From VAZQ01 sp963712565 (GTDB taxonomy: Bacteria > Pseudomonadota > Alphaproteobacteria > Rhizobiales > Xanthobacteraceae), in the NCBI GenBank assembly GCA_963712565.1, contig CAVQIP010000053.1:124001-188000 (forward strand): a DNA stretch of 64,000 bases, given 5' to 3'. The number at the start of each line of letters is the position of its first letter. Within the stretch, counting starts at the first letter, position 1. Below, piece by piece: positions 8,079-16,593 of this stretch. The notes under the pieces are model-generated. The model ran no database searches and was not told where the DNA came from. It saw nothing but the letters and a program-made list of their open reading frames with translations. The position numbers and the translations under genes are program-made.

Positions 8079-8903
8079 TCAGCGCTTGAGCCCGGGGGCA
8101 GCGATGTCGCCGCCCTTGGCCTGGCTCGCGAGATAGGAGATCAGCGCCACGCTCACGTCCGACCCGAGCTCGAGCTCCGGCATCCGCATCTGCCAGTAGC
8201 AATCGTACAGCCGGTGCTGCATGGTCATGACCTGGGTGGTCGAGACCCGATAGGCCGGCCACTCGCCGACCACCTTGCGCGCCTCGTCCGGGCTGGACAG
8301 ATGCGGCAATCCCTGCAGCCGGATGCGCAGACCGCTGGCGTCGTGACAGGTCGCACAGGCGAAATCGAACGGGCCCGAGCGCCGGAAGAACAGGGTCTCG
8401 CCGAGCGCGACCGCGTCCTTCTCCTTCGCCTGGTCGAGCTTGGCGGCGAACTTCATGCCGCTCGACTTGCTCGCGACGTAAGTGGCCATCGCGCCCAGTT
8501 CCTTGACCGGCTGTCCGCCGCCGGGATACGGCTTCTTGACGAGATCGGCGCGGTTGAAACCTTGCAGCTTTTCCATGCACCACAGAATGCGCGTCTCCAG
8601 GTCCATCACGCGGTCGGCATCGGGGAAATAGCGCGGCAGTTCGGCAAAGGCGCCATCCACCTGTCCGGCTCCCTTGCCGAGATCGCATTGTTGCAGCGAG
8701 ACGTTTTTCGGTCCGCGCGGCGTCGACCACAGCGCCTCGCCGCGGTCGGCATCCAGCAATCCCGGATTGCTCCAAGGATCTTCCTTCAGCATCTGGCGAT
8801 ATTTTTCGATCGCCTTTTCGGTGTCGCCGTCCTGAGCGATTGCAACGGATGCGGCCGCAACGGCCGCACATGCCGCCGCCAACAACGTGCGTCTGATCGT
8901 CAC
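8079..8903 (-). CDS. soxA: SoxA, cytochrome c subunit of SoxXA
   Basis: 274 residues from a GTG start at 8903 (GGGAGG nine bases upstream), beginning with a signal peptide ending near VAIAQ. The catalytic domain has haem motif CATCH at 183-187 and the conserved cysteine C235 in RLYDCYWQMRMPE, the ligand that becomes cysteine persulfide in catalysis. The N-terminal domain has no CXXCH; C73 and C109 are placed to form a disulfide, so this is the one-haem SoxA type. The enzyme attaches thiosulfate to SoxY in the periplasm. First gene of the minus-strand soxAX transcript, divergent from soxYZBCD. Confidence 0.93.
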   Translation of the reverse strand: MTIRRTLLAAACAAVAAASVAIAQDGDTEKAIEKYRQMLKEDPWSNPGLLDADRGEALWSTPRGPKNVSLQQCDLGKGAGQVDGAFAELPRYFPDADRVMDLETRILWCMEKLQGFNRADLVKKPYPGGGQPVKELGAMATYVASKSSGMKFAAKLDQAKEKDAVALGETLFFRRSGPFDFACATCHDASGLRIRLQGLPHLSSPDEARKVVGEWPAYRVSTTQVMTMQHRLYDCYWQMRMPELELGSDVSVALISYLASQAKGGDIAAPGLKR

Positions 8904-9213
8904 TGGAACGTGCCTCCCACAGTTTTGGTTGCGTTTATTGCTTTGCGGGCTTCGAAACGCGCCGAGGTCTGAGTTCCACGGCTCTTTTCTGCAACGACAA
9001 TACATGCATTTGTTCGAATGAAAAGAGATGGATTCGTCGCATCGCAAACGCGGTGCACGGCTCCGACAAAAGCACTTGCAATTGGCGACGTCGATGGCTA
9101 CATAGTTGCAGATATATGAATATGTCCTGCGATCGAACGCAGGCGAGGAGCGCCTGTTGCAGCGCGGCAGCCGGTCACCGAACCGGTGCCGGGTCGACCG
9201 AGGAGAGCCGAGA
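8904..9213. promoter_or_regulatory. Divergent regulatory region between soxA and soxY
   Basis: A 310-bp gap without a gene, richer in A/T than its flanks, that must carry promoters for both sox transcripts. It holds an inverted repeat CATT-N6-AATG (9007-9020), the 8-mer GAATATGT at 9118-9125 that also occurs upstream of soxS (5944-5951), and a small stem CCTGCG/CGCAGG (9126-9143). Binding of the ArsR regulator here is plausible but not shown. Confidence 0.5.
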
Positions 9214-9678
9214 ATGATTTTCACCACCTGGGATCGTCGCCGGGTCCTCTTGATCGGCGTCGGCGCCGTGGCGGCAGCGGCGTGGGGCGGCGCGATCTCG
9301 CCTGCGCGCGCCGCCAAGAACGATTCCGAGGAATTGATCAAGAAATTCACCGGCGGCAAGCCGGCAACCGAAGGCCGCGTGCGGCTCGACCTTCCGGAAA
9401 TCGCCGAGAACGGCAACACCGTGCCCATGACGGTGTCGGTCGAGAGCCCGATGACCGAGCAGTCCTACGTCAGCGACGTGCTGATCGTGGCGGACGGAAA
9501 TCCGCGCGGCGGCATCGCCACCTTCCACTTTTCGCCGGCGAGCGGGGCGGCCGAAGCCAATGTCCGTATCCGTCTGGCCGAGACCCAGAACGTCATCGCC
9601 GTCGCCAAGATGAACGACGGATCCTTTTTCACGGCCAGCAAGCCGATAAAGGTCACGATCGGCGGCTGCGGCGGCTGA
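9214..9678 (+). CDS. soxY: SoxY, sulfur-carrying subunit
   Basis: 154 residues. The N terminus MIFTTWDRRRVLLIGVGAVAA is a twin-arginine-type signal, fitting export as a folded SoxYZ dimer. The immunoglobulin-like body contains IAENGNTVPMTVSVESPM and the protein ends TIGGCGG, the hallmark swinging arm whose cysteine (C152) carries the thiosulfate-derived sulfur through the Sox cycle. Start ATG at 9214 follows AGGAGAG. First gene of the plus-strand sox transcript, 38 bp before soxZ. Confidence 0.95.
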   Translation: MIFTTWDRRRVLLIGVGAVAAAAWGGAISPARAAKNDSEELIKKFTGGKPATEGRVRLDLPEIAENGNTVPMTVSVESPMTEQSYVSDVLIVADGNPRGGIATFHFSPASGAAEANVRIRLAETQNVIAVAKMNDGSFFTASKPIKVTIGGCGG

Positions 9679-9716
9679 GATCGGGCGCGCCAACGCCAGC
9701 CGAAAGGAGAAATTCC

Positions 9717-10046
9717 ATGGCCGAAGTGAAACCCCGCATCAAGCTCGACAAGAAACAAGCGAAGAAGGGCGACCTCGTCGAGGTCAAGGCCCTGGTGTCG
9801 CACGTCATGGAGACGGGTCTGCGCAAGGACGCCGGCGGAAATACCATCCCGCGCAAGATTCTCAACAAGTTCACCTGCACCGTGAACGGCAAGGAAGTCT
9901 TTTCCGCCGATTTCGAGCCGGCAATTTCCGCCAATCCCTACATCCAGTTCAAGTTCAAGGCCCAGGAATCCGGTCCGGTCGTGCTGACGTGGACCGACGA
10001 CGACGGAACCAAGATCGTCGGGGAAGATTCGATCACGGTCACGTGA
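9717..10046 (+). CDS. soxZ: SoxZ, partner of SoxY
   Basis: 109 residues without a signal peptide; it is exported as a complex with Tat-targeted SoxY. Family features: KPRIKLDKKQAKKGDLVEVKALVSHVMETG, RKILNKFTCTVNGKEVF and SGPVVLTWTDDDG. It scaffolds SoxY for docking with SoxXA, SoxB and SoxCD. Start ATG at 9717 follows AAAGGAGAAA. The following 149 bp up to soxB hold no gene. Confidence 0.95.
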   Translation: MAEVKPRIKLDKKQAKKGDLVEVKALVSHVMETGLRKDAGGNTIPRKILNKFTCTVNGKEVFSADFEPAISANPYIQFKFKAQESGPVVLTWTDDDGTKIVGEDSITVT

Positions 10047-10195
10047 CGGCGAACCGTCGCGCGGCCATCCGGTCGAACGGGCCGCCGGCGCATGTAAGCC
10101 CGTTCGATCGGCTCGCGGTTGTTCGGCACTTTTGACCTGCGTCACGGTCGCGACCTGCAGCGCGGTCGTGCTTCACCAAATTGGGAAAGCGTCGG

Positions 10196-11878
10196 ATGTT
10201 CTCGAGGCGGGATTTTCTCCAGGTGGCCGCCGCCACGGCGGCGCTCCTGCCCGGCGGCTGGACGCGGGCCTTCGCACAACAGCGCCTGACCCAGGATGAG
10301 TTGCTGCGCTTCGATGCGGTCGGCAATGTCACCCTGGTGCACGTCGCCGACATTCACGCCCAGCTCGTGCCCGTGCTGTTCCGCGAGCCATCGGTGAATC
10401 TCGGGATCGGCGAGGCGAGGGGACTCGTGCCGCATGTGAGCGGCCAGGCGCTTCTCGACCTTTACCAAATCGCGCCCGGCTCGGCGGCGGCCTACGCCTT
10501 CACCTCGGTGGATTTCGCCGCGCTCGCCGCCACCTATGGCCGGCTGGGCGGGCTCGACCGCATCGCCACCATCCTCAACGCGATCCGCTCCGAGCGGGGG
10601 GATCGCGTGGCTTTCCTCGACGGCGGCGATACCTGGCAGAACAGCTACACCTCGCTGATCAGCAAGGGTCAGGACATGGTCGATTGCATGGCCCTGCTGA
10701 AGCCGGACGCCATGGTCGGGCATTGGGAGTTCACCCTCGGCGCCGACCGGGTCAAGGAGATCGCCGACGGGCTCGGTTTTCCCTTCCTTGCCCAGAACAT
10801 GCGCGATACCGAATGGAACGAGCCGGTGTTCGAGCCGATGACCATGCTCGAGCGCGGCGGCGTCCGCATCGCCGTGATCGGGCAGGCCTTTCCCTACACG
10901 CCGATCGCCAATCCGCGCTGGATGATGCCGAACTGGTCGTTCGGCATTCGCGAAGACGGCGTGCAGGCCAATGTGGACAAGGCGCGCCGCGAAGGTGCCG
11001 CGCTGGTCGTGCTGCTGTCGCACAACGGCTTCGACGTCGACCGCAAGCTCGCCGCGCGCGTCAACGGCATCGACGTCATCTTGACGGCGCACACCCATGA
11101 CGCGCTGCCGGACGTGGTGAAGGTCGGCAGGACCTTGCTGGTCGCGTCCGGCAGCCACGGCAAGTTCGTGGCGCGGCTCGATCTCGATGTCCGCGACGGC
11201 GAGGTCAAGGACCATCGCTTCAAGCTCATCCCGGTGTTCTCCGATGCGATCGCGCCCGATCCGCAAGTGGCGGCCAAAATCCGCGCCGTGCGCGCCCCGC
11301 ACGAGGCGATGCTGGGCGAGGTGGTCGGCCGGACCGAGACGCTGCTCTACCGCCGCGGCAATTTCAACGGCACGCTCGACGACCTGATCTGCGACGCGCT
11401 CATCGCCGAGCGCGACGCCGAGATCGCATTGTCGCCGGGCTTCCGTTGGGGAGCCTCGCTGCTGCCCGGCCAGGACATCACGCGCGAGGACATCTACAAC
11501 GCCACCGCCATCACCTATCCGGCCGCCTATCGGACGACCATGACCGGCGCGCGGCTGAAGGAGGTGCTCGAAGACGTCGCCGACAACCTGTTCAACGCCG
11601 ACCCCTACTATCAGCAGGGCGGCGACATGGTGCGCGCGGGCGGCATCGCATACACGGTCGACCTCGACCAGCCGATCGGCAGCCGCATCTCCGAGCTCAG
11701 GGTGTTACGGACGGACCGGCCGCTCGAGGCCGGCAAGGACTATGTCGTTGCCGGATGGGCGAGCGTGAACGAGGGCACCGAGGGCCCGCCGATCTGGGAC
11801 GTCGTCGGCAACTACATCCGAAAGAAGCGCGTGGTCGCTCCCAAGGAGAGCGGCCGCGTGCGCGTGCTGGGCGCCTAG
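10196..11878 (+). CDS. soxB: SoxB, thiosulfohydrolase
   Basis: 560 residues, starting MFSRRDFLQVAAATAALLPGG, a clear Tat signal (SRRDFLQ). SoxB is a dimanganese 5'-nucleotidase-like hydrolase that releases sulfate from SoxY-bound thiosulfate. Metal and active-site segments in order: VADIHAQLVP, DGGDTWQNS, GHWEFTLG (the SoxB version of GNHE), LSHNGFDVD and LTAHTHDALP, followed by the C-terminal nucleotidase domain. An in-frame TTG at 10181 is less likely because the Tat motif begins at the ATG. Followed at 39 bp by soxC. Full length for the family. Confidence 0.95.
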   Translation: MFSRRDFLQVAAATAALLPGGWTRAFAQQRLTQDELLRFDAVGNVTLVHVADIHAQLVPVLFREPSVNLGIGEARGLVPHVSGQALLDLYQIAPGSAAAYAFTSVDFAALAATYGRLGGLDRIATILNAIRSERGDRVAFLDGGDTWQNSYTSLISKGQDMVDCMALLKPDAMVGHWEFTLGADRVKEIADGLGFPFLAQNMRDTEWNEPVFEPMTMLERGGVRIAVIGQAFPYTPIANPRWMMPNWSFGIREDGVQANVDKARREGAALVVLLSHNGFDVDRKLAARVNGIDVILTAHTHDALPDVVKVGRTLLVASGSHGKFVARLDLDVRDGEVKDHRFKLIPVFSDAIAPDPQVAAKIRAVRAPHEAMLGEVVGRTETLLYRRGNFNGTLDDLICDALIAERDAEIALSPGFRWGASLLPGQDITREDIYNATAITYPAAYRTTMTGARLKEVLEDVADNLFNADPYYQQGGDMVRAGGIAYTVDLDQPIGSRISELRVLRTDRPLEAGKDYVVAGWASVNEGTEGPPIWDVVGNYIRKKRVVAPKESGRVRVLGA

Positions 11879-11917
11879 TGCTGGTACGGCGTGCGCCAAC
11901 CGGCTGCGGAGAAGACC

Positions 11918-13204
11918 ATGGCGAATGATGATCGCGCCGCAAGACATCCGACGTCTCGCCGCGGCTTTCTGCGCACCGCCTTGGCCGCCGGCGGCGCGAC
12001 CGCGCTGGCGGGCCCGGCGGTGGCTGCCGGCGCCGGCAAGCCGGAAAACCAGCCACCGAATATTCCGGATTGGTCGCGCACCCTCGGCGAGGGCGTCGCC
12101 GTGCGCAAATACGGCAAGCCGTCGACGCATGAAGCTCGCGTCATCCGCCGGGACGTGGAGTGGCTGACCGCCACGCCGCAGAGTTCGGTGAGCTTCACGC
12201 CGCTGCACGAGCTCGACGGCGTGATCACCCCCAATGGCCTGTGCTTCGAGCGTCACCACGCCGGCATTGCCGAGGTCGATCCGGCGGACTATCGACTCAT
12301 TCTCCACGGCCTGGTCGACAAGCCGCTGATCTTCACGCTCGACGACATCAAGCGCATGCCGCGCGTCAACCGGGCGTATTTCTGCGAATGCGCGGCGAAT
12401 TCCGGCATGGAATGGCGCGGCGCCCAGCTCAACGGCGTGCAATTCACCCACGGCATGGTGCATTGCGTGATGTATACCGGCGTCCCGCTCAAGACGCTGC
12501 TGGCAGAGGCCGGCCTCAAGCCGAACGCCAAATGGCTGCTGCTGGAAGGCGGCGATGCCGCCGCGATGTCGCGCTCGCTGCCGCTCGCGAAGGCGCTCGA
12601 CGACGCCCTCGTCGCCTATCGCATGAACGGCGAGATGCTTTACCCGGAAAATGGCTATCCCGTCCGCATGGTGATCCCGGGGTGGGAAGCCAACATGTGG
12701 GTGAAATGGCTGCGGCGGATCGAGGTCGGCGACGAGCCCTGGCACCACCGCGAGGAGACGTCGAAATACACCGACTTGCTCGCGAACGGCACCGCCCGAC
12801 GCTTCACCTTCATGATGGACGCCAAGTCGGTGATCACCGCTCCGAGCCCGCAGGCGCCACTGAACCACAAATCCGGCTTCACCGTGCTCGCGGGATTGGC
12901 GTGGTCGGGGCGCGGCAGGATCGCGCGCGTGGACGTTTCGCTCGACGGCGGCCGCAATTGGCGCAGCGCCAAGATCGACGGCCCGGCCTGGGACAAGGCG
13001 CTGACGCGCTTCTACTACGAGTTCGATTGGGACGGCCGCGAGCTGTTGCTGCAATCGCGCGCCATGGACGAGACCGGCTACGTGCAGCCGACCAAAGCCG
13101 AGCTGCGCAAGCACCGCGGCGTGAACTCGATCTATCACAACAACGGCATTCAGACCTGGCAGGTCCACAGCAACGGTGAGGTCGAGAATGTCGAGGTCTC
13201 TTAA
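11918..13204 (+). CDS. soxC: SoxC, molybdenum subunit of sulfane dehydrogenase
   Basis: 428 residues with Tat signal TSRRGFLRTALAAGG. A sulfite oxidase-fold protein: the molybdopterin cysteine is in AYFCECAANSG, then SLPLAKALDDALVAYRMNGE, IPGWEANMWVKWLRRIEV and a C-terminal dimerisation domain (VDVSLDGGRNW). With SoxD it removes six electrons from SoxY-bound sulfane sulfur, so its presence predicts full oxidation to sulfate rather than sulfur globules. The ATG at 11918 follows GCGGAGAAG. The 3' end overlaps soxD by 17 bp, implying translational coupling. Confidence 0.94.
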   Translation: MANDDRAARHPTSRRGFLRTALAAGGATALAGPAVAAGAGKPENQPPNIPDWSRTLGEGVAVRKYGKPSTHEARVIRRDVEWLTATPQSSVSFTPLHELDGVITPNGLCFERHHAGIAEVDPADYRLILHGLVDKPLIFTLDDIKRMPRVNRAYFCECAANSGMEWRGAQLNGVQFTHGMVHCVMYTGVPLKTLLAEAGLKPNAKWLLLEGGDAAAMSRSLPLAKALDDALVAYRMNGEMLYPENGYPVRMVIPGWEANMWVKWLRRIEVGDEPWHHREETSKYTDLLANGTARRFTFMMDAKSVITAPSPQAPLNHKSGFTVLAGLAWSGRGRIARVDVSLDGGRNWRSAKIDGPAWDKALTRFYYEFDWDGRELLLQSRAMDETGYVQPTKAELRKHRGVNSIYHNNGIQTWQVHSNGEVENVEVS

Positions 13205-13913
13205 CGCGCTGGCGCTGACAGCGGTGCTGACCCTCGGCGTGGCCGGCTTCGGCGCGCTGCATTTGGCTGCCGCTCCCAAATCGACATCGGCGGCCCCGGC
13301 CGGTTCGCCGCCGGTCGGCGCAAAGCATCTCGGCATCGGACGGCTCGCCACGCCGAAAGAGATCGCCGGCTGGGATATCGACATCCGTCCGGACGGGCAG
13401 GGGCTGCCGGTCGGCAAGGGCTCGGTGAAGCAGGGCGAGTTGCTCTACATCGAACGTTGCGCCGCCTGCCATGGCGAGTTCGGGGAGAGCGCGGGGCGCT
13501 GGCCGGTCCTTATGGGTGGAGCGGGCACGTTGGCGGGCCACGATCCCGTCAAGTCGATCGGTTCGTACTGGCCCTACGCCTCGACGGTCATGGACTACAT
13601 CCGGCGTTCGATGCCGTTCGGCAATGCGCAGTCCCTGAGCAATGACGAATTGTACGCCGTTACCGCCTATGTGCTGTATCTCAACGATGTCATCAAGGAT
13701 GAGAATTTCGAGCTCGACGAGAAGAACTTCACGTCGATCAAGCTTCCGAACCAGCCGAACTTCATCGATGACGACCGCGAGGTTGCGGAAAAGGAGTTCT
13801 GGCCCGAGCGTCCGTGCATGACGAATTGCCTGCCGGGGGAAGCCAAGGTGATCGGACGCGCGCGGGCGATCGACGTGACGCCGGAAACCGGAACGGCGCC
13901 GAAGGTCGAGTAA
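13188..13913 (+). CDS. soxD: SoxD, cytochrome c subunit of sulfane dehydrogenase (single-haem form)
   Basis: 241 residues. The N-terminal segment LNALALTAVLTLGVAGFGALHLAAA is a signal peptide or anchor. One haem site, CAACH, lies in YIERCAACHGEFGESAGRWPVLMGG, matching the first haem domain of SoxD. The second CXXCH domain of the longer Paracoccus SoxD is missing; the C terminus has PCMTNC instead. Short SoxD proteins of this kind occur in other alphaproteobacteria. The ATG at 13188 lies within the soxC end after GGTGAGG; a GTG at 13176 is an alternative. Confidence 0.9.
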   Translation: MSRSLNALALTAVLTLGVAGFGALHLAAAPKSTSAAPAGSPPVGAKHLGIGRLATPKEIAGWDIDIRPDGQGLPVGKGSVKQGELLYIERCAACHGEFGESAGRWPVLMGGAGTLAGHDPVKSIGSYWPYASTVMDYIRRSMPFGNAQSLSNDELYAVTAYVLYLNDVIKDENFELDEKNFTSIKLPNQPNFIDDDREVAEKEFWPERPCMTNCLPGEAKVIGRARAIDVTPETGTAPKVE

Positions 13914-13918
13914 CGGCG

Positions 13919-14248
13919 ATGCGAATGCGGGCGGCGATCAGCCTTGCTCCCGCCGCGCTGGCCGCGCTGGCGATGACGGGCATGGGCTTTGCCGGGGAAG
14001 GAGACCGGGCGCTCGGAGAGTACCTGTCGTCCGAGTGTGTGACCTGCCACCAAATCACGGGACAGTACGAAGGCATTCCATCGATCGTCGGCTGGCCCGA
14101 AGCGACCTTCGTCGAGATCATGGACGAGTATCGGGCGAAAAGGCGGTCCAACCCGATCATGCAGACGATTGCCGGCCGGCTGTCGGCGCAAGAGGTTGCC
14201 TCGCTCGCAGCCTATTTCGGAAGCCTGTCGCACAAGCCAAGCAAGTGA
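13919..14248 (+). CDS. Small monohaem cytochrome c, partner of the flavoprotein (SoxE/FccA-like)
   Basis: 109 residues: signal peptide (RAAISLAPAALAALAMTGMGFAG) and a single class I haem domain with CVTCH in SSECVTCHQITGQYEGIPSIVGWP, then probable axial Met in SNPIMQTIAGRLSAQEVASLAAYFGSL. Its place five bases after soxD and 21 bp before the FccB-like flavoprotein identifies it as the cytochrome subunit of flavocytochrome c sulfide dehydrogenase. Paracoccus SoxE is a dihaem protein, so FccA-like is the better label. Accepts electrons from the flavoprotein for the respiratory chain (family knowledge). Confidence 0.85.
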   Translation: MRMRAAISLAPAALAALAMTGMGFAGEGDRALGEYLSSECVTCHQITGQYEGIPSIVGWPEATFVEIMDEYRAKRRSNPIMQTIAGRLSAQEVASLAAYFGSLSHKPSK

Positions 14249-14269
14249 AGAGGAACCAAGGAGAACGCC

Positions 14270-15544
14270 ATGATCTTGTCCAATCGTAGGGAATTCCTCG
14301 GCGGCGTGGGCGCCCTGCTCTCGGCGGGCAGCTTCCCGATACCCGTGTTCGCGCAAGCCAAACCGAAGTTGGTCGTTGTCGGCGGCGGTCCGGGAGGTGC
14401 AACGGTCGCGAAATACGTTGCCAAGGATTCGAACGGCGCGGTCGAGGTCACTTTGGTCGAGCCGTTGCGGCAATTCACGACCTGCTTCCACTCGAATCTG
14501 TATCTCGGCGGATTCCGCAACTGGGAGACCCTCACGCATTCATACGATGCCCTGGCATCCAAGTACGGCGTCAGGCTGGTTCACCAGACGGCGCAGACGA
14601 TCGATCGTGAGAAAAAGAATGTTCGCCTCGCCGACGGATCGCGGCTGTCATACGACCGCTTGGTGGTGGCTCCCGGCATAGATTTGAAATTCGAGTCGGT
14701 TGCGGGCTATTCCGAGGCGGCTTCACAGGCCATGCCGCATGCGTGGAAGCCGGGGCCGCAGACACAGCTGCTCAAGCGGCAACTCGATGCTGTGGAGGAC
14801 GGCGGCGTCATCGTGATGATCGCGCCGCCCAACCCCTATCGCTGTCCGCCCGGTCCTTATGAGCGCGCCTCGATGATGGCGCACGTGCTCAAGGCGAAAG
14901 GACATCGCAAGTCGCGCATCGTGATCCTCGATCCCAAGGACGCCTTCTCCAAGCAGGCCTTGTTCCAGGAGGGTTGGGAGAAGCACTATCCCGGCATGGT
15001 CGAGTGGCAGGATCCGAAAGTGCACGGCGGCATCAAGCGAGTGGATGCCTCCGCGATGAGCGTCGAGACTGATCTCGCCAGCTACAAGGCCGCCCTTGTC
15101 AATGTCATTCCTGCGCAAATGGCGGGCAAGATCGTGCGCGATGCCGGCCTGACCAATCAAAGCGGGTTCTGTCCGATCGATCCCGCCAGCATGAAGTCCG
15201 CGAATGACCCGAACGTCTATGTTCTCGGTGATGCCTGCATCGCCGGCGACATGCCGAAATCGGCGTTCTCGGCGAACAGCCAAGCCAAGGTGGCGGCGTT
15301 GATGATCCGCGGCGAGTTGTCCAACGCGCCGACCTTTCCCGCGCGCTACACCAATACCTGCTGGAGCCTGATCTCGGCCGACGACACGGTGAAGGTCGGC
15401 GGCCGCTACGAACCCAAGGACGGCAAGATCGCCGCCGTCGAGACCTTCGTCTCCAAGACCGGCGAAAGCGCGGAGCTCCGCCGGCAGACCCAGGTCGAGA
15501 ACATGGGATGGTATGCGGGCATCACCGCCGACATTTTCTCATGA
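14270..15544 (+). CDS. soxF: Sulfide dehydrogenase flavoprotein (SoxF/FccB)
   Basis: 424 residues with twin-arginine-type signal NRREFLGGVGALLSAG. The FAD Rossmann motif is VVVGGGPGGATVAKYV. Conserved redox cysteine segments are YRCPPGPYERASMM and the FAD-binding VLGDACIAGDMPKSAFSAN, and the C-terminal domain has YTNTCWSLI, as in FccB. With the preceding cytochrome it oxidises sulfide to polysulfide or sulfane sulfur in the periplasm and passes electrons to cytochrome c. ATG follows AAGGAG. Its stop overlaps the next start (ATGA). Confidence 0.92.
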   Translation: MILSNRREFLGGVGALLSAGSFPIPVFAQAKPKLVVVGGGPGGATVAKYVAKDSNGAVEVTLVEPLRQFTTCFHSNLYLGGFRNWETLTHSYDALASKYGVRLVHQTAQTIDREKKNVRLADGSRLSYDRLVVAPGIDLKFESVAGYSEAASQAMPHAWKPGPQTQLLKRQLDAVEDGGVIVMIAPPNPYRCPPGPYERASMMAHVLKAKGHRKSRIVILDPKDAFSKQALFQEGWEKHYPGMVEWQDPKVHGGIKRVDASAMSVETDLASYKAALVNVIPAQMAGKIVRDAGLTNQSGFCPIDPASMKSANDPNVYVLGDACIAGDMPKSAFSANSQAKVAALMIRGELSNAPTFPARYTNTCWSLISADDTVKVGGRYEPKDGKIAAVETFVSKTGESAELRRQTQVENMGWYAGITADIFS

Positions 15545-16524
15545 CGAAGGATCGTCGTACCGTGGCCAGAACCGCCGCGCACGCACCGGCCGGTCGATAC
15601 CCGGATCGCAGGGCGGTGCTTGCGGGCGCCGGCGCGGTGTTTGCCGCGCCGCTGCTGCGACGTGGTCTCGCCTACGCGGCGGTCCCCGCTTTTCGCCGCC
15701 GGGTCGGTGCCATCGACGTCATGGTGGTGAGCGACGGCGCGTTGACCGTGCCGCTGTCGTTCTCGTTGCCGGAGATTCCCGCGGCCGAGGCGGCCGCCTT
15801 TCTCCGCGCTCATGGCCTGCCGGCCGCCGGCGGTCCCATTGCGACCAATGTGAGCCTGGTCAAGACCGGCGACGAGCTAGTCCTGATCGATACCGGGGCG
15901 GGCGCCAACTTCCAGCCGACCGCCGGCAAGCTCGCGGACAATCTCGCGGCCGCGGGGGTCGAGCCGACCAGCATCAGCAAAGTGGTATTCACCCATGGCC
16001 ACGCCGACCACCTGTGGGGGGCGATCGACGATTTCGACGACAGCGAGCGCTTTCCCAATGCCAGCTACGTGATCGCGGCGCCGGAATGGGATTTCTGGGT
16101 CGATCCCGACACTCCGACGCGCGTGCCGGATTGGCTCAAGGGCATGGCGCGCGCAAGCGCGCGCATTCTCAAGCGCCTGGAGAGCAGGATCGAGCGGGGC
16201 AACAAGGACCAGCAGATCGCCCCCGGGCTCACCTTCGTGCAGACTGCCGGACACACGCCCGGCCACATGTCGGTCATGGTGGAGAGCGCCGGCGAGCGCC
16301 TGCTGATCGGCGCCGACGCGCTCTCGCATGCGGCGGTTTCGTTCGGGCGTCCCGACTGGCGCTGGGGCAGCGACTACGACAGCGATCGCGCCGTCGCCAC
16401 CCGCAAGCACCTGCTCGATCGGCTCGCCGTCGAGCGCATTGCGCTCATCGGCTTTCACTTGCCATGGCCGGGGCATGGGATGGTGGAGCGAAAGGACACC
16501 GCCTATCGGTTCGTGCCGGCGTGA
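15541..16524 (+). CDS. Exported MBL-fold metallo-hydrolase (SoxH-like)
   Basis: 327 residues, translationally coupled to soxF through ATGA. After a basic N terminus containing DRRAVLAGAGAVFAAPLL (Tat-like), a metallo-beta-lactamase domain follows: zinc ligands in TNVSLVKTGDELVLIDTGAG and FTHGHADHLWG, then TAGHTPGHMSVMV and LIGADALSH. Paracoccus sox clusters end with a hydrolase of this fold, SoxH, not essential for thiosulfate oxidation; orthology is inferred from position and fold. Substrate unknown, possibly a thiol or sulfur ester. Last gene of the ~7.3-kb plus-strand sox transcript. Confidence 0.8.
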   Translation: MTKDRRTVARTAAHAPAGRYPDRRAVLAGAGAVFAAPLLRRGLAYAAVPAFRRRVGAIDVMVVSDGALTVPLSFSLPEIPAAEAAAFLRAHGLPAAGGPIATNVSLVKTGDELVLIDTGAGANFQPTAGKLADNLAAAGVEPTSISKVVFTHGHADHLWGAIDDFDDSERFPNASYVIAAPEWDFWVDPDTPTRVPDWLKGMARASARILKRLESRIERGNKDQQIAPGLTFVQTAGHTPGHMSVMVESAGERLLIGADALSHAAVSFGRPDWRWGSDYDSDRAVATRKHLLDRLAVERIALIGFHLPWPGHGMVERKDTAYRFVPA

Positions 16525-16593
16525 GCGCCGCAATCGCGGCGCGACGCGCAATCCTCGCGCGCCAGCCGCCGGGCTGTGTTGCCGGCCGTGCGC

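Noticed and set aside
11705..13417. A 570-codon minus-strand frame opposite soxC
   Set aside because: Antisense shadow of soxC and soxD; composition typical of third-position GC bias.
15541..16524. Assignment of the MBL-fold protein as a beta-lactamase or quorum-quenching lactonase
   Set aside because: Coupling to soxF by ATGA, an export signal and the place at the end of the sox genes favour a SoxH-like role; fold alone does not support antibiotic or lactone hydrolysis.
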